The notes beneath the pieces were generated by a model. The model was not told the origin of the DNA, did not search any database, and saw only the letters and a list, made by a program, of their open reading frames with translations. From positions 124,001 to 188,000 of the forward strand of contig NZ_LR134372.1 in the NCBI RefSeq assembly GCF_900637395.1: a stretch of DNA of 64,000 bases. Reading direction: 5' to 3'. This stretch comes from Campylobacter upsaliensis (GTDB lineage: Bacteria; Campylobacterota; Campylobacteria; Campylobacterales; Campylobacteraceae). Made by a program: the position numbers and the translations under genes. Shown in pieces: positions 43,560 to 51,228 of the stretch (its first letter is position 1; each line of letters opens with the position of its first letter).

Positions 43560-43954
43560 TTTTTAGCCTTTTGTAAGCCGTCTAAAACGCCGTTGATAAG
43601 CTTTGGAGCGTTTTCGTTTGCCATTTCTTTTGCTAATTCTACCGCCTCATTAATCACAATAGCCCCTAAGGTTTCTGTGTATAAAAGCTCAAAAGCCCCA
43701 AGCCTTAAAATCGCCCTTTCGATGTGTCCTATTTGATGAATTTTATTTTCATTTAAAAAGGTATCGATGTGTTCATCTAAATTTTGCAAATGCTCTAAAA
43801 CACCATTATATAAGCTTAGTGTGAAATTTTTCGCCTCATTGCGAATTTTTTTCTCTTGTAAAAATTCCGTGATGAAATTGTCATTTTTACCATTTAATTC
43901 TAGGGCATAAAGCAGAGAAATCACACTTTGTCTTGCTTGATGTCTGCTAGCCAT
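43556..43954 (-). CDS. nusB: Transcription antitermination factor NusB
   Basis: 132 residues, all-helical NusB fold: [20 protein letters not shown] start and [20 protein letters not shown] near the end. Binds boxA RNA with S10 for rRNA antitermination. Between ribH and pyrF, as in C. jejuni. Confidence 0.95.
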   Translation of the reverse strand: MASRHQARQSVISLLYALELNGKNDNFITEFLQEKKIRNEAKNFTLSLYNGVLEHLQNLDEHIDTFLNENKIHQIGHIERAILRLGAFELLYTETLGAIVINEAVELAKEMANENAPKLINGVLDGLQKAKK

Positions 43955-43955
43955 T

Positions 43956-44426
43956 TTAAGCCTTTAAAATGTGAGTGAGTCCAAGCATTTCTATGAGGCT
44001 AGTCATAGCTTCAAATCCCTTATTTCCAGCTTTTGAGCCTGCTCTTTCTATGGCTTGTTCTAAGGTATCTGTGGTTAAAACGCCAAAACTCACAGGCACA
44101 TTATATTTTAAACTTATATTTGCAATGCCCTTAGTTGTTTCAGCCGAAACATAGTCAAAATGGGGCGTTGAGCCTCTTATCACCGCACCTAAGCAACAAA
44201 TCGCATCAAATTTCTTACTTTCAATCGCCACTTTAAGCGCAAAAGGCACTTCAAAAGCACCCGGCACTAAAACAAGGCTTAAATTTTCCTCTTTTCCTCC
44301 GTGTCTTAAAAAGGCGTCTTTAGCACCCTCGACTAAGCGGTCTGTGATGATGTGATTAAATCTTGAATTGATGATTGCAATTTTTTCATCGCCTCTTAAA
44401 TGGAGTTTTCCCTCTAAAATTTGCAT
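43956..44426 (-). CDS. ribH: 6,7-dimethyl-8-ribityllumazine synthase
   Basis: Penultimate riboflavin enzyme. 156 residues. [20 protein letters not shown] start, [17 protein letters not shown] and [19 protein letters not shown] (catalytic His in the second-to-last block). 9 bp from kdsA. Confidence 0.97.
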   Translation of the reverse strand: MQILEGKLHLRGDEKIAIINSRFNHIITDRLVEGAKDAFLRHGGKEENLSLVLVPGAFEVPFALKVAIESKKFDAICCLGAVIRGSTPHFDYVSAETTKGIANISLKYNVPVSFGVLTTDTLEQAIERAGSKAGNKGFEAMTSLIEMLGLTHILKA

Positions 44427-44435
44427 AATTTTTCC

Positions 44436-45242
44436 TTATATGATTTCTTGTATTTTTAAAAGTGTGCTAACGCAGTCTTTTAGTCGCTTGATATTTAGCA
44501 TATTTGCCCCATCGCATAAAGCCTCGCAAGGATTAATGTGCGTTTCAAAGAAAAAGCCATCAACCCCAACAGCCGCCGCCGCCCTTGCTAAAGGCTCGAC
44601 AAATTCACTCTTTCCGCCACTACTACCTCCTGCGGCTCCTGGCATTTGCACACTATGAGTAGCGTCAAAAATGACAGGTGCAAATTCACGCATAATCACT
44701 AAAGAACGCATATCAACAACCAAATTTCCATAGCCAAAGCTACTTCCCCTCTCTGCCACAAAAACACCATTTTTCTCCGCTATCTCATAGCCTTGTTCCT
44801 TAATTCCACGCGTTTGAAGCACTTTTTTAATGCTATATTGTATGTCGCTTGGTGTGAGAAACTGCCCTTTTTTAATATTGATTTTTGCGGGAGTTTTTGC
44901 TACGGCGACAAGCAGGTCCGTTTGACGACATAAAAAAGCAGGGATTTGAAGCACATCAGCGACTTCACTTGCTCTTTTTGCTTGATGACTTTCGTGAATG
45001 TCTGTTAAAATTTGCATTTTAAATTTATCTTTAACTTTTTGTAAAATTTCTAAGCCTCTTTCAAGTCCGGGACCACGAAAAGAACTTATGCTCGTGCGAT
45101 TTGCTTTATCAAAGCTCGATTTAAAATAAAAGTCGATTTTGTCATTTTCATTGAATTCTTGTAAAGCTTCTGCTACGCTAAAGACAAGCTCCTCGCTTTC
45201 TATCACGCAAGGACCTGCGATTAAAATCATTTTTTTCATCAT
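44436..45242 (-). CDS. kdsA: KDO-8-phosphate synthase
   Basis: Makes KDO-8-P for the lipooligosaccharide core. About 268 residues. [20 protein letters not shown] start; [49 protein letters not shown] prefer ATG 45242 or 45239 over the upstream ATG 45263 because GAGGAA stands just before ATGATGAAAAAA and because the family starts [10 protein letters not shown]. First of the kdsA–ribH–nusB–pyrF operon. Confidence 0.95.
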   Translation of the reverse strand: MMKKMILIAGPCVIESEELVFSVAEALQEFNENDKIDFYFKSSFDKANRTSISSFRGPGLERGLEILQKVKDKFKMQILTDIHESHQAKRASEVADVLQIPAFLCRQTDLLVAVAKTPAKINIKKGQFLTPSDIQYSIKKVLQTRGIKEQGYEIAEKNGVFVAERGSSFGYGNLVVDMRSLVIMREFAPVIFDATHSVQMPGAAGGSSGGKSEFVEPLARAAAAVGVDGFFFETHINPCEALCDGANMLNIKRLKDCVSTLLKIQEII

Positions 45243-45296
45243 ATTTCCTCTACAAATTTGCAAAAAGATTATAACAAAGAATATTTAATTGTCTGT

Positions 45297-45319
45297 GAAA
45301 AAACCCTCTTAAAGAGGGC
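45297..45319 (-). terminator. fldA terminator
   Basis: Stem CCCTCT/AGAGGG with a short TAA loop, followed on the minus strand by a T-run (A-run on plus at 45297–45303). Confidence 0.8.
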
Positions 45320-45325
45320 TTGAGA

Positions 45326-45817
45326 TTAAGAAAATTGAGGTTTGATTTGTGCGATCCAAGCGTCTATTCTTGCTTCGGTTTGATCTTCTTGATTGTCGTT
45401 ATCTAAAGCTAGTCCAACAAATTTACCATCAACGACCGCATCGCTAGATTCAAAATTGTAGCCATCTGTGGAAACTTCGCCAACTAAAGTTGCACCAGCA
45501 TCTTTTAAATTTTGCGCTAATTTTCCCATACCACCACAATAAGTATCCGAATAGCTTTCGCTATCACCCATACCAAAGACTGCTACAACCTTACCGCTAA
45601 GGCTTAATCCTGAAAAGTCAAAGCCATCCCAGTCATCTTGCAAATCGCCACTTCCCCAAGTCGAAGTTCCGCAAATAAGCTTGTCGTAAGAATTGATTTT
45701 GTCTGCATTAATGTCCGCTATATTTAAAACATCGCTAATGCCAAGTTTATCAGCTATGATGTTTGCCGCACTTTCAGTGTTTCCCATAGCACTTCCGTAA
45801 ATTACTGCTACTGCCAT
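45326..45817 (-). CDS. fldA: Flavodoxin
   Basis: FMN electron carrier, in epsilonproteobacteria the partner of pyruvate and 2-oxoglutarate:acceptor oxidoreductases. 163 residues. FMN phosphate loop VIYGSAMGNTESAANIIADK, isoalloxazine loops CGTSTWGSGDLQDDWDGF and GDSESYSDTYCGGM. ATG 45817 chosen because AAGGAG lies eight bases upstream; an upstream in-frame ATG (45856) has no site. Downstream of DUF2325, under the Fur box region. Confidence 0.95.
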   Translation of the reverse strand: MAVAVIYGSAMGNTESAANIIADKLGISDVLNIADINADKINSYDKLICGTSTWGSGDLQDDWDGFDFSGLSLSGKVVAVFGMGDSESYSDTYCGGMGKLAQNLKDAGATLVGEVSTDGYNFESSDAVVDGKFVGLALDNDNQEDQTEARIDAWIAQIKPQFS

Positions 45818-45891
45818 TTGTTCTCCTTGAAATTTAATATCTGTTAATTTTAGCATAGTTTTGCTAAATCATACAAAAAAAGTTTTATTTG

Positions 45892-46206
45892 TTAGTATTT
45901 AGAGCAAGAAAATTCCTTATCTAGTTTAAAAATTTTGCAATACTCACAATATACGCAACTTACGCTTCTTTTAGCGCATACTAAGGGAATTTTACGCTTT
46001 TTTGCTTCGGTTTTGATTTTTTTCATTGTGTTGTGGTTGAGAAAGCTTGTGAGCATAACTACGCATTGTGTGTCGTTTGGGATAGGCTTTTTATTGACTC
46101 TGTTTTCATTTCTTGCATCCCAATGCACGATTTTTTTAGCACCTAAATCTTGTAAAACTGCTCGAATGGGCGTTATTTCATCTGCGCCTATGACTAAAAC
46201 TGACAT
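45892..46206 (-). CDS. DUF2325 family protein
   Basis: 104 residues. Begins MSVLVIGADEITPIRAVLQD, fits DUF2325. Cysteine-rich end (LVCAKRSVSCVYCEYCKIF, then FSCSKY) could bind a metal or cluster. In C. jejuni this gene lies between fldA and katA and is iron/peroxide controlled; here katA is absent next to it. A candidate Fur box lies 23 bp upstream. Function unknown. Confidence 0.82.
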   Translation of the reverse strand: MSVLVIGADEITPIRAVLQDLGAKKIVHWDARNENRVNKKPIPNDTQCVVMLTSFLNHNTMKKIKTEAKKRKIPLVCAKRSVSCVYCEYCKIFKLDKEFSCSKY

Positions 46207-46228
46207 TGTGTTTCCTTTTTTATATTTT

Positions 46229-46247
46229 GATAATAATTATTATATTA
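46229..46247 (-). promoter_or_regulatory. Candidate Fur/PerR box
   Basis: GATAATAATTATTATATT fits the 19-bp GATAATGATAATCATTATC consensus at most positions. It sits just upstream of the DUF2325 start, with the fldA gene downstream. Confidence 0.55.
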
Positions 46248-46294
46248 TAAAAAACTGAATAAATTTTGAATTTTATTATCAAAATAAAAGGAAT

Positions 46295-46882
46295 TTAGCT
46301 TAAAATTTCATAAAAACTTAAGCTTGTAGCACCGAATTTTTTTAATTTTGTTTTTGTGAAATTCGCTATATTTTCAGGCGTTTCAGCCTTGCTTTGATGT
46401 TCTAAGATGATACGCTCTACCCCACTTAAATCAAGTTTTTGTAAAAAATGATAAATCTTATCATAAATTCCGCTAAATCCTTCGCGTATATTAAAAGGTG
46501 GGTCAAAATATAAAATAACAGGTTTATTAAGACTTTTTAAAAGCTCTGGCAAAAGTAAAAAGCTATCTCCGTTTAGAATTTCAAGCTCTATTTCAAGGCT
46601 TTTGGCATTTTGCGAGGCGATTTTAAAGGCGTTTTTGTCGAGTTCGATCGCATAAGCTTTTAAGGCATAATTGCTTAAAGCTTCAGCAGCCATTAAAGCA
46701 CTTCCACCAAAGGCTTCAATGAAAATTTTCCCTCTTAAATTCTCTCTTAAGACATTAAAAACGCAAGCTTTTACTATGCTTTTGGTGCTTCTTGTTTTTT
46801 CAAGGCTTGGTAAAAGTAGTTTTTTGCCTTTAAATCGACCGCTTTCTATGGCGGTGTAGAGTTTTTGAAAGCTTTTACTCAT
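46295..46882 (-). CDS. rsmD: 16S rRNA (guanine966-N2) methyltransferase
   Basis: 195 residues. SAM motif IFIEAFGGSALMAAEALSNY, catalytic DPPF in ILYFDPPFNIREGF, and the RsmD start GRFKGKKLLLPSLEKTRSTK. Overlaps the upstream helical protein gene by 8 bp, so translation is coupled. Confidence 0.9.
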   Translation of the reverse strand: MSKSFQKLYTAIESGRFKGKKLLLPSLEKTRSTKSIVKACVFNVLRENLRGKIFIEAFGGSALMAAEALSNYALKAYAIELDKNAFKIASQNAKSLEIELEILNGDSFLLLPELLKSLNKPVILYFDPPFNIREGFSGIYDKIYHFLQKLDLSGVERIILEHQSKAETPENIANFTKTKLKKFGATSLSFYEILS

Positions 46883-47258
46883 TAACTAAGGCTTTGACGA
46901 GTTTATTTTTAAGCTCTAAAATCGCCATATCGATTTTATCTTGATAATCTTTTTTAAATTCGTTGGCGATATGATCAATTTTTGCTTCAAGCTTTCTTTT
47001 TTCCTCTTCTACGCGTTTTTGTGTGGCAAGCTCTAAGGCGGTATCAAATTCTTCTAAACTCGCCAAAAGCTTTTCCTTGCTAAAAGGTGTGGATAAAAAA
47101 GGCGAGTTTTTTGCTATGATGAAAAGTGGCTTAGAGCTTGAAATTTTAGTATCACTAATGATAAAATTGCAATCTTTTTTCATCACCAAATGCTCTTTTA
47201 AAAATAATTCCAAAGTTCTTTCTAAAAGTAAATCTTTAAATTCTAAAGAAATTTTCAT
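46875..47258 (-). CDS. Small conserved-looking protein with helical C-terminus
   Basis: 127 residues. Residues 1–60 alpha/beta (ISLEFKDLLLERTLELFLKE, then DTKISSSKPLFIIAKNSPFL); residues 65–127 are a charged helix with coiled-coil character (QKRVEEEKRKLEAKIDHIAN). No family recognised. It is stop/start-linked on both sides (4 bp with the DUF5644-like gene, 8 bp with rsmD). Confidence 0.7.
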   Translation of the reverse strand: MKISLEFKDLLLERTLELFLKEHLVMKKDCNFIISDTKISSSKPLFIIAKNSPFLSTPFSKEKLLASLEEFDTALELATQKRVEEEKRKLEAKIDHIANEFKKDYQDKIDMAILELKNKLVKALVNE

Positions 47259-48316
47259 ATTAAATCGACCTTTAAAGAGTGGTTTTTAAGGCTTTGAGGC
47301 TTAGTCCCTTGCGTTAAAAGCTCAAATTCCTTAAGGCTTAAAACATAAAAATCATCAAATTCTCTTCCGCAACTTTGCATTAATTTTTTCGCACAAGTAT
47401 CAAAGAGAAAAAAATCATCCGTATTATTGACTAATAAAAAGTCCGCCCCACTATCATAAGCGTCTAAAATAATCTCACTTGCCATTTTGTAAGTTAAATC
47501 TTCGTTGAGTTTTAAAAGCGAAAAGCCATTATTTTGATAAGCTTTTTCAAATGCAATGAAGCGAGCTTTTAATTTAGCTTTTAAAGAGTCATCTAAGTCA
47601 AAATTGTAACAAGCGATGTTGAAATTTGAAAAATTATGTTTCAAGTGTTCTTTAAAATTTGGAAGACCTTCATTTTCTTTTTTGAAGCAAAGTAAATTTT
47701 TATCAAATAGACCTTGTTTTAAAATTTCCTCACAAAGCCATTTTATAGCGTTTTCAAGTTCATCAAAAGGGCTTTTAAGATGATAAAAAATCCCCCTTTC
47801 TTTATCGCATAAAATTTTCAAAATAGCCTCTTTTTTGCTAGAGTCTTTTTCTATTATCTTAAAGGCAAGGTAAAATAGGGCATTACCCATAAATTCACTA
47901 TGAAATTCTAAAAGCTCATCTGCGTAATAAAAATGCTCCAAATTCCCATAAAGCCTTTTATCCTCTTCATCGCAAAAGGGTGCTAAAAGTGTAAATTTCT
48001 CCCAAAAATCGCTTTTATCAAACAGCAAATCTTTATAAGCTCTTTTTGTGCTAAGTGGCTCTATGCTAAGTTTTAAGCCAAATCGCAGCAAAATATCCTC
48101 TAAAGGCGTAGAAAGAGGAACTGGGACATTATTAATTTTTACATAAGAGTTTTCATTTTCATCAAATTTAAAATAAATATCATCATCTTGCACTTGCAAA
48201 AGTAAATCATAAAGCTTTAAAAAATTTTCATAATTCTCATAAATATAAGGTTTATAATAGCTCTCATAATCTAACTCTTTATCAAAGCGAAAAATGCGTA
48301 ATTCTAGCTTTTTCAT
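47255..48316 (-). CDS. DUF5644-like protein (ferredoxin-like / HdrB-like)
   Basis: 353 residues. The start LELRIFRFDKELDYESYYKP resembles the N-terminal ferredoxin-like part of succinate dehydrogenase B, but no cluster cysteines are seen there. The end (DAYDSGADFLLVNNTDDFFL, then CAKKLMQSCGREFDD) recalls the C-terminal half of heterodisulfide-reductase B-like proteins. Helical middle. I recall epsilonproteobacterial homologues annotated this way, but the electron-transfer role is not supported by clear ligands here. Follows gatB by 9 bp. Confidence 0.6.
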   Translation of the reverse strand: MKKLELRIFRFDKELDYESYYKPYIYENYENFLKLYDLLLQVQDDDIYFKFDENENSYVKINNVPVPLSTPLEDILLRFGLKLSIEPLSTKRAYKDLLFDKSDFWEKFTLLAPFCDEEDKRLYGNLEHFYYADELLEFHSEFMGNALFYLAFKIIEKDSSKKEAILKILCDKERGIFYHLKSPFDELENAIKWLCEEILKQGLFDKNLLCFKKENEGLPNFKEHLKHNFSNFNIACYNFDLDDSLKAKLKARFIAFEKAYQNNGFSLLKLNEDLTYKMASEIILDAYDSGADFLLVNNTDDFFLFDTCAKKLMQSCGREFDDFYVLSLKEFELLTQGTKPQSLKNHSLKVDLI

Positions 48317-48325
48317 TTTTATCCT

Positions 48326-49744
48326 TTAAGTAAGTTTCGCTTTTAAAAGCTCATTGACCTTAGCAGGATTAAACGCACCCTTACCCTCTTTCATCACCTG
48401 TCCTACAAAAAAGCCAAAAAGCTTATCTTTACCGCTTTTATACTCAGCGACCTTATTAGCATTTGCTTCTAAAATTTGTGTAATTACCGCTTCAATAGCC
48501 CCATCATCGCTGATTTGTTTAAGCCCTAATTTCTCAATCGCAGCGTCAATTTCCACTTCCACATTTTCAAATACAAAGGCTAAAACATCTTTAGCCGCTT
48601 TAGCACTGATTTCTCCTTCTTCAATGCGTTTTATTAAAACGCTTAGTTTTTGTGCATTGACAGGAGAATTTTCTATGGTTAAATCACCCTTTAAAAGTCC
48701 CATAAGCTCGGTTGTAAGCCAAGTTACGCAAAGTTTAGGATTTAAATTTTGTCCGCATAAATATTCAAAAAAACGACTCATTTCAAGGGAGCTTATTAGC
48801 ACCTCTGCATCGCTTTCTTTAATGCCAAACTCACGCATATAACGCGTTTTTTTCTCATCAGGAAGTTCGGGTATGCTTAAAGTTAAAAACTCCTCTTTTA
48901 AAAGCACAGGCAAAAGGTCAGGGTCTGGGAAATAACGATACTCTGCCGCCTCCTCTTTACCTCTCATCGAACGCGTGATGAGCTTAGTTGTATCAAATAG
49001 TCTTGTTTCTTGCACGACTTCTTCCTCATAAGTGCCGTCCTCCCACGCTCTGCTTTGTCTTTCCACCTCATAATCAATCGCCTTTTGGATAAAGCGAAAA
49101 GAATTAAGATTTTTAATCTCTACCCTCGTATAAAGCTTTGTGTCGCCTTTTGGGCGTATGCTTACATTTGCATCGCAGCGAAAGCTACCCTCTTGCATAT
49201 TAGCGTCTGAAATATCTAAAAAGCGTATAATGGAGTGCAGTTTTTTAAGATAAGCCACCGCTTCATCGCTACTTCTAAGCTCAGGCTCACTTACTATCTC
49301 AAGCAAGGGCGTGCCAGAGCGGTTTAAATCGACCTTAGAAAAATTTGCCTCGTGGATATTTTTCCCCGCATCTTCTTCTAAATGCGCCCTTGTAATGCCT
49401 ATGCGTTTTTGTGTGTCATTTATAGTGATAAAAAGCTCCCCTCCTTCAACGATGGGTATGTCAAATTGCGAAATTTGATAAGCCTTTGGTAAGTCCGGAT
49501 AAAAATAATTTTTGCGGTTAAAAACGCTTTTTTGATGAATTGTCGCATTAATGGCTTTACCAAAGGATACGGCTTTTTTTACCGCCTCTTCATTTAGCAC
49601 AGGTAAGGCACCGGGCAAGGCTAGGCAAGTGGGACAGACATTAGTATTAGGCTCTTCGCCAAAGGAAGTAGCACAAGAGCAAAAAATCTTCGTTTTGGTA
49701 TTAAGCTGGGCATGCACCTCTAGCCCTATCACAACTTCAAACAT
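48326..49744 (-). CDS. gatB: Asp/Glu-tRNA amidotransferase subunit B
   Basis: Part of GatCAB, which turns misacylated Glu-tRNA-Gln (and Asp-tRNA-Asn) into the correct species; needed because Campylobacter lacks GlnRS. 472 residues. [20 protein letters not shown] start, [59 protein letters not shown]; tail with the GatB/YqeY domain. First of the gatB–DUF5644–small–rsmD group. Confidence 0.97.
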   Translation of the reverse strand: MFEVVIGLEVHAQLNTKTKIFCSCATSFGEEPNTNVCPTCLALPGALPVLNEEAVKKAVSFGKAINATIHQKSVFNRKNYFYPDLPKAYQISQFDIPIVEGGELFITINDTQKRIGITRAHLEEDAGKNIHEANFSKVDLNRSGTPLLEIVSEPELRSSDEAVAYLKKLHSIIRFLDISDANMQEGSFRCDANVSIRPKGDTKLYTRVEIKNLNSFRFIQKAIDYEVERQSRAWEDGTYEEEVVQETRLFDTTKLITRSMRGKEEAAEYRYFPDPDLLPVLLKEEFLTLSIPELPDEKKTRYMREFGIKESDAEVLISSLEMSRFFEYLCGQNLNPKLCVTWLTTELMGLLKGDLTIENSPVNAQKLSVLIKRIEEGEISAKAAKDVLAFVFENVEVEIDAAIEKLGLKQISDDGAIEAVITQILEANANKVAEYKSGKDKLFGFFVGQVMKEGKGAFNPAKVNELLKAKLT

Positions 49745-49841
49745 TGAGTTTTCCTTATGATTTAAATTTGTAGTATTATAATCAAATAATATTAATTTAT
49801 AATCTTATGTTAAGATAACACATCGCATTTAAAGGAAAATG

Positions 49842-50564
49842 ATGAAAATTTACGCAGACAATAAAGAAGTTTCGAGTAATCAAGGCTCAAATGAGCAAAT
49901 TTGGGAAGAAATCTTTTCTAAAAAAGAATGGGGTAAATACCCAAGCGAAAGTGTGATCCGCTTTATCGCTAGGAATTTTTATAATACAAAAGACAGAAAC
50001 ACGATTAAAATTTTAGAACTAGGACTTGGCACTGGTGCAAATTTATGGTTTTGTGCTAGAGAGGGCTTTAAAGTCAGTGGCATAGAGTGGAGTAAGACAG
50101 GAGTAGAGCGTTTTAAAGCAAGACTTAAAGAAGAAAAGTTAAGCACACAAATAGAACAAATTGAAATAGGAGATTATTTAGAAAAGCTTGATAATTTTAA
50201 AGATGAAAGCTTTGACGCGTGGATGGATAGCTATTCTCTAGCTTATAATGATTTTGAAAAAACGAAGCAAATTATAAAAAAAGCGATGAAAAAACTTAAA
50301 ATAGGTGGTAAATTTTTCTCTCTAACCCCTAGTCTTTATAATGAGGGCTTTAAAGAGGAGGCAAATTTAGGCTATCATTTGGTAAAGCCTGTTAGCGGTA
50401 GTGATGCCTTTACAGGCGTGATAAGATACTGCGATGAGGGGGATTTAAGAAAGCTTTATGAGGGGGAGGGTTATAAAATCACAAGTATTAAAATCCATAT
50501 CCAAAAAGACTTAGAAAAACAACTAAATGAGCTTTACATCATCGAGGGAGAGCGTTATGAATAG
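49842..50564 (+). CDS. Class I methyltransferase A (glycosylation locus)
   Basis: 240 residues. SAM motif I IKILELGLGTGANLWFCARE with FKVSGIEWSKTGVERFKARL. Lies at the left edge of the flagellar glycan cluster; C. jejuni has comparable SAM methyltransferases in that locus. ATG 49842 is favoured over 49839 by the AAAGGA spacing. The first 130 residues are almost identical to the next gene, at DNA level too, whereas the rest differs (SLAYNDFEKTKQIIKKAMKK). Likely substrate: a nonulosonic acid or precursor, inferred from context only. Confidence 0.8.
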   Translation: MKIYADNKEVSSNQGSNEQIWEEIFSKKEWGKYPSESVIRFIARNFYNTKDRNTIKILELGLGTGANLWFCAREGFKVSGIEWSKTGVERFKARLKEEKLSTQIEQIEIGDYLEKLDNFKDESFDAWMDSYSLAYNDFEKTKQIIKKAMKKLKIGGKFFSLTPSLYNEGFKEEANLGYHLVKPVSGSDAFTGVIRYCDEGDLRKLYEGEGYKITSIKIHIQKDLEKQLNELYIIEGERYE

Positions 50565-51228
50565 AAGTGTTTTATGGGAAGAAATCTTTTCTAAAAAAGA
50601 GTGGGGTAAATACCCAAGCGAAAGTGTGATCCGCTTTATCGCTAGGAATTTTTATAATACAAAAGACAGAAACACGATTAAAATTTTAGAACTAGGACTT
50701 GGCACTGGTGCAAATTTATGGTTTTGTGCTAGAGAGGGCTTTAAAGTCAGTGGCATAGAGTGGAGTAAAACAGGAGTAGAGCGTTTTAAGGCAAGACTTA
50801 AAGATGAAAATTTAAGCACACAAATAGAACAAATTGAAATAGGCGATTATTTAGAAAAGCTTGATAATTTTAAAGATGAAAGCTTTGATGCGGTGATTGA
50901 TGTGGCAAGTTTATGTTGTAATGATAGGGAGAAAACGCGTCAAATTTTCTTAAAATCCTTTAAAAAGCTTAAGGTGGGAGGTAAATTTTTCTCCCTTACT
51001 TTAGCGAAAGGGCTTTTGGGTTATGAAGAGGGTAGGGGCGATTTTTTTGAACCAAAAGAAGGAATTTATACGCATTTGGGTTTATTACGCTTTGACGATG
51101 AGCTAAGTCTTAAAGAGCTTTATGCACACGAAAATTTAAAATGCCTTAGCCTTAGCACTCAAATTTTAGAAAATGAGGGCGTAGTTCTTGATAAAATCTT
51201 AATTTTTGAGGGGCTTAAAAATGCTTAA
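50557..51228 (+). CDS. Class I methyltransferase B, paralogue of A
   Basis: 223 residues. Same SAM half as methyltransferase A (IKILELGLGTGANLWFCARE) but a different back half (DVASLCCNDREKTRQIFLKS ... FFEPKEGIYTHLGLLRFDDE). ATG 50557 overlaps the previous stop by 8 bp; the longer frame from 50527 lies inside gene A. It also overlaps the next ORF start (51221). Tandem duplication with recent homogenisation of the 5' half. Confidence 0.8.
   Translation: MNRSVLWEEIFSKKEWGKYPSESVIRFIARNFYNTKDRNTIKILELGLGTGANLWFCAREGFKVSGIEWSKTGVERFKARLKDENLSTQIEQIEIGDYLEKLDNFKDESFDAVIDVASLCCNDREKTRQIFLKSFKKLKVGGKFFSLTLAKGLLGYEEGRGDFFEPKEGIYTHLGLLRFDDELSLKELYAHENLKCLSLSTQILENEGVVLDKILIFEGLKNA

Noticed and set aside
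49010-49210. Plus-strand ORFs over gatB
   Set aside because: Shadows of the conserved gatB frame.
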